Under the pieces are notes generated by a model. The model saw nothing but the letters and a program-made list of their open reading frames with translations. It searched no databases and was not told the DNA's origin. A stretch of DNA of 64,000 bases, taken from NCBI GenBank assembly GCA_013399875.1, contig VXAZ01008033.1, forward strand, positions 307,069 through 371,068. The letters are read 5' to 3'. Each line of letters opens with the position of its first letter. Position 1 is the stretch's first letter. The stretch is from Gymnorhina tibicen. Lineage: Eukaryota > Chordata > Aves > Passeriformes > Artamidae. The position numbers were made by a program, and so were the translations under genes. Positions 60,600-64,000 of the stretch are shown here, piece after piece.

Positions 60600-63500
60600 T
60601 GGTGATTGCTTCCGAGAAGTAAGGCCAGGAAAAACATGAACATCGTTGTAAGTAAACAGGAGTTTATGTGTGTTCTGAGGTACATTCGAGTCTGCCACCA
60701 CGGAAGATGCGGGTGTGTGACACCAGTATCCATCCTTCCCGTACCTAAACTTCAAAGGCTGCCCGGTGTGAAGGTCTGTGGTGCTGGGGCCAGACCTGTG
60801 CTCTCTTCCCCCTTCCTGTCAGCTGGAAGATGATCCGTGTCCAGCTGAGCAGGCTGGCTGCGTGCTGCCGCCTTTGCCACACAAAATATTAATAGATGAT
60901 GTGGCAGGGGTGATTTTCACGCCTGTTTTAAAAGCGGCCCGGAGCGTGCTTCTCTCTCTGAAGTGCAGTGCTCATTCCCATCGTGTGTTTCGGGGTCCCT
61001 GCCTATGCAGAAGGAGCTCCATCTGTTGTGAAGGCTGGTGCCACAGGTGCATTCGTTTGCGCTCTGCCTGATCTCTGAAGTGTTCCCCAGCTGGTGCAGC
61101 AAACTTGTGTCAGGGCTCTGGCCGCTTTGCTTTGGTTTGGGAGCCTGTCTCACGTTTGTGAGACAGAGTTGGCTTAAAGTTAATCCGAGAGACGAGGAAC
61201 AGCATTTGGCGCAGTAGACCCGGCTGCCGCGCGGAGCTGGGAGTGACAGGGAAAAGCATCGTTGTGCAGGTGGAAATCTTCCACAGCGCCCACTGCGTCC
61301 GCTGGCGCTGCACGGGCCCAAAGCGAGCGGGCTCTCTGGGGAGCCTTGGGTACGGCCTGATGCTCTCTGGCGTCTGTGTTGTGCTTAGGAGGTGGGAAGG
61401 TGTATTTCTATTTAGCTGCCTCGATATTTTTCCCACATGGAAACGCGGGGTTTAAGACCCAGCACAAACTTTCGACTAGACTGCAGTGCTTTTGTGCCGA
61501 GCGGCATCTGTCTCCCTGCTGCCCTGGCGGGAGGCTCCGGGGTGGTTCTCACCGTGTGCTGTTTGGAGCTCCCAACGTCCTCGGTGCCAGAGGGAGCGAT
61601 GGCAGCGTGAGGCTGGGCACAGGCTTCCCTCGCTGCCGTGGAGATGCTGCAGCGACTGCTGCTCCTGGAGAGCCTTGGCGGCGAGGCACGATCCAGCTCA
61701 GAAACCCTAGCCTTGAATCCCCTCTTCGCATGACGCGTGCTCGTTTTGAGCGCTGCTGCTTTTCTTAGTCAGTCCCCTTCCCCTCAGGCGCCGCTTCAGC
61801 CGTGGCCTGGATCCGGAGGAGCAGGGCTTTTCGGGTCGCTGCTGACCCGTGTGTGCAGAGGGTGCTGGGTGCCGGAGCCTCCTTGTGAGGTGCGCGTACC
61901 TGCACGTCCCCGAGGGAAACAGGCTAGAGCCCTTCTGGAGAGGCGGGTAACCACAGCGGTGTCTAACTGATAAACCGTCTGGAGCAGGCAGCTCTAGTGG
62001 ACACGGCACAAGCTCTGGGTTTCTGCTCTGGTGGCTCCCACTGCTTTTCTGAGGGGCTTAATCTGATCTCTCCGTGTCTCATTTGGCCGGGTCTCGAACG
62101 TAAGGCCGCTTTGTGAAGTGAGTGTGAGCTCTCCCGACACTAAACGATGTGTAATAACAAAGTGTTAAAACATTATACCGTTACATGAGGCTGGTTCCGA
62201 TGATCTCTGTATTGCACAAGGATGAAGCTTTCAGGAATAGACACGGTGCTGAGGAGAAATCCAAGTTCATGCAGTTTGTCTGGGCAGTGATCGTACAGCT
62301 GGGGTGCTTCTTTCTTGCTTCCTGGCAGTGTAAGTCTGTGGTTATGCTCTGACATTAAGGAAGTCACACTGGCAGCTGAGAGGTGTAACTGAGATCAAAC
62401 ACAGCCCTGCAGACTCCAAATCCAGCTGCCAGCCGCTGGCTGCCCGACTCTGCCAACCGCGCAGAAAGGGCCGAACACAGCGTGAAGTTGGGTTTATTTT
62501 TTTTTCCCCTTCTTTATCCCCTCCATCACTCTGACTCAAATTCTCTCTTCCAAAGAGAGAGAGGAGTGGAGACTTCATTATATGAGACCATCTTGCAGTT
62601 TGTAATGATTCAGGTTTTTCAAGGGAGGCTTCTGAGTCAGTCCTTTTACCAGTTTGCTGTCATGGACAGCAGAAATAGCAGGGGCATCAGTCAGTGGGAT
62701 TTTTCTTTCCTTCTCTGTGTCTGTGCCTTTGGCAGGATGGTGAGGAAAAGCTGGGTCTGATCCTGCAGCCCTTACTCATGGGGATGGGCACATCCAAGCA
62801 CACGGAGTTGCCTGTGTGATTCAAGTGTGGAAGATCTGGGTTGCTTTTAAGTCTTGTTTTAACTTGATGGGAGTGAAGCGTTCAGAATGGTGGAGCAGGG
62901 CCTGCCAGATGCGTTTTGCCTGGCTCTGAGACTTACCCCAAAACTGAAGCTCAGGCTGTTTCCACAGGCCTGGTATTTGCCTGGTCCTTGCGGGCTGTGG
63001 TGCGTTGAGAGCATCCGCGTCACGAAAACACACTCAGGAAGCCTCTGAGCAATCCTGGGTGGCGTGATGAGAGATGGGGAGCAAAGATCCTGGGCATGTC
63101 CGCCTTGCACCCCGGTGCTGGTTGGAGGAGCTCACAAGACTGGAATGAGCCACGTAGGCTGTTTGCTCCCAACCGCTTTGTCACGGGCCCTGCCTCAAAG
63201 GGCTTTTCCTTACAGATCTCCTTACTGCCAAAATAACGCTGAAGAACCTTGGTGTGACAGACCCCGGTCCTCTAGCTGAGAGTTAAGCGAAAACTCCCTG
63301 ATTTCATTTGAATGTTTTGGTTTGTGCAAACCGAGAAACCCAAACCGAACTTTGGAGGTCATGCAATGAAAGCACAAAAGCAGTTGTTTTCCTCACCTCT
63401 TCAGCGGAGCGTAATCCTAGCTCCAGCGTGAGTAATCCTAGCCCAGATGTATTGCTGTAATCGCTGGACCCCTGGATGTGGGAATTTACCCTCATAAACT

Positions 63501-63620
63501 CGGGAGAGGCACCAGGCCAGAGCGTGGTATGTGACCTCTTTGGCAGGGAGCGTGTTTGGCCTTGCAGGAAATGACTTGTTCATTTATTTAGTGCTTGTTC
63601 AAGGTCCTGCGCCGACAGCT
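60600..63620. other. Sequence downstream of the gap-containing CpG island, no recognised gene
   Basis: Single-copy-looking sequence with no known repeats and no exon homology that I recognise. If the island at 59.5-60.3 kb drives a plus-strand transcript, this would be its first intron. Confidence 0.4.
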
Positions 63621-63629
63621 GACTGAGAC

Positions 63630-64000
63630 CGAGCCCTTGTGCTGAGCAGCTCGGGGGAGAGCGGGCGTGGGATGCGCGGCGCTGCCGGGAGGGGTGAGGG
63701 AGCCGTGCTCGGCCGTCAGCATCTGCTCCGGGTGCCAGCGGAGCAGGGCTCACACACCTGGCTGTGGCTGAAGAGCTGCCTTCAGAGCTCCCGCCTCTCC
63801 GGGCCCGCTTGGAGCCCGCCGCTTTGAAGCGCTGTGGAAGCGCTGGGCTGCGTGCCAGGCTGGCCGGCTTGCTGACGCTGGGTGCCCGAGGTGGACTCTG
63901 GCGCTCCGCCTGGAACCGCGGGGTCGTGGAGCCGGGGATGAGGATGCGGGGTGCTCGGGAGCGCTGGCTCCGGCGGGGCGCGGGGGCGGAGGGCTGCCGG
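63630..64000. promoter_or_regulatory. GC/CpG-rich region at the right edge
   Basis: CpG density rises to the window end (GCGCGGCGCTGCCGGGAGG, then CGGCGGGGCGCGGGGGCGGA). It may be the start of another CpG island cut off by the window boundary. No coding frame was recognised. Confidence 0.4.

Noticed and set aside
62173..62367. Minus-strand 64-aa open frame that looks exon-like in composition
   Set aside because: No splice-site pair or family match that I can support; kept out of the annotation.

Overview
The window is vertebrate nuclear DNA, most likely from a bird and probably a passerine. Genes are split into short exons, introns are mostly a few hundred bases to a few kilobases, promoters are CpG islands, and the recognisable interspersed repeats are 3' ends of CR1 LINEs with the bird-type sequence around the ATTCTRTG tail. 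There are no operons and no bacterial, plasmid or phage features. Almost every long open frame outside the exons listed here is chance.

Two genes are resolved exon by exon, head to head around one CpG island at about 20.4-21.25 kb. To the left, on the minus strand, are the first ten coding exons of CFAP61 (221-19078; 402 codons, about the first third of the protein; the gene continues beyond the left edge). CFAP61 is an axonemal protein of the radial-spoke-associated calmodulin complex. To the right, on the plus strand, is the complete CRNKL1 gene (crooked neck-like 1; 14 coding exons, 21026-30785; 686 aa), a HAT-repeat scaffold of the Prp19-associated spliceosome. Splice phases agree across every junction in both genes. 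The same head-to-head pair exists in human.

The shared promoter holds GC boxes, a strong CTCF-type motif, a YY1-type motif over the CRNKL1 start codon and a full-consensus RFX X-box at 20944-20957. The X-box is the element expected for a ciliary gene. CRNKL1 has two non-canonical introns. Intron 5 (23218-23715) has every hallmark of a minor-spliceosome (U12-type) AT-AC intron, and intron 8 (25566-26272) is a GC-AG intron.

From 30.87 to 64 kb I find no protein-coding exon that I recognise. This part holds eight CR1 fragments, several tandem repeats (including a near-identical 184-bp duplication seeded at a CR1 tail), scattered CpG-rich patches, AT-rich islands that could be conserved non-coding elements, and an assembly gap of about 512 N inside a CpG island at 59.5-60.3 kb that looks like the promoter of an unidentified transcript. 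NAA20, the tail-to-tail neighbour of CRNKL1 in human, is not seen.
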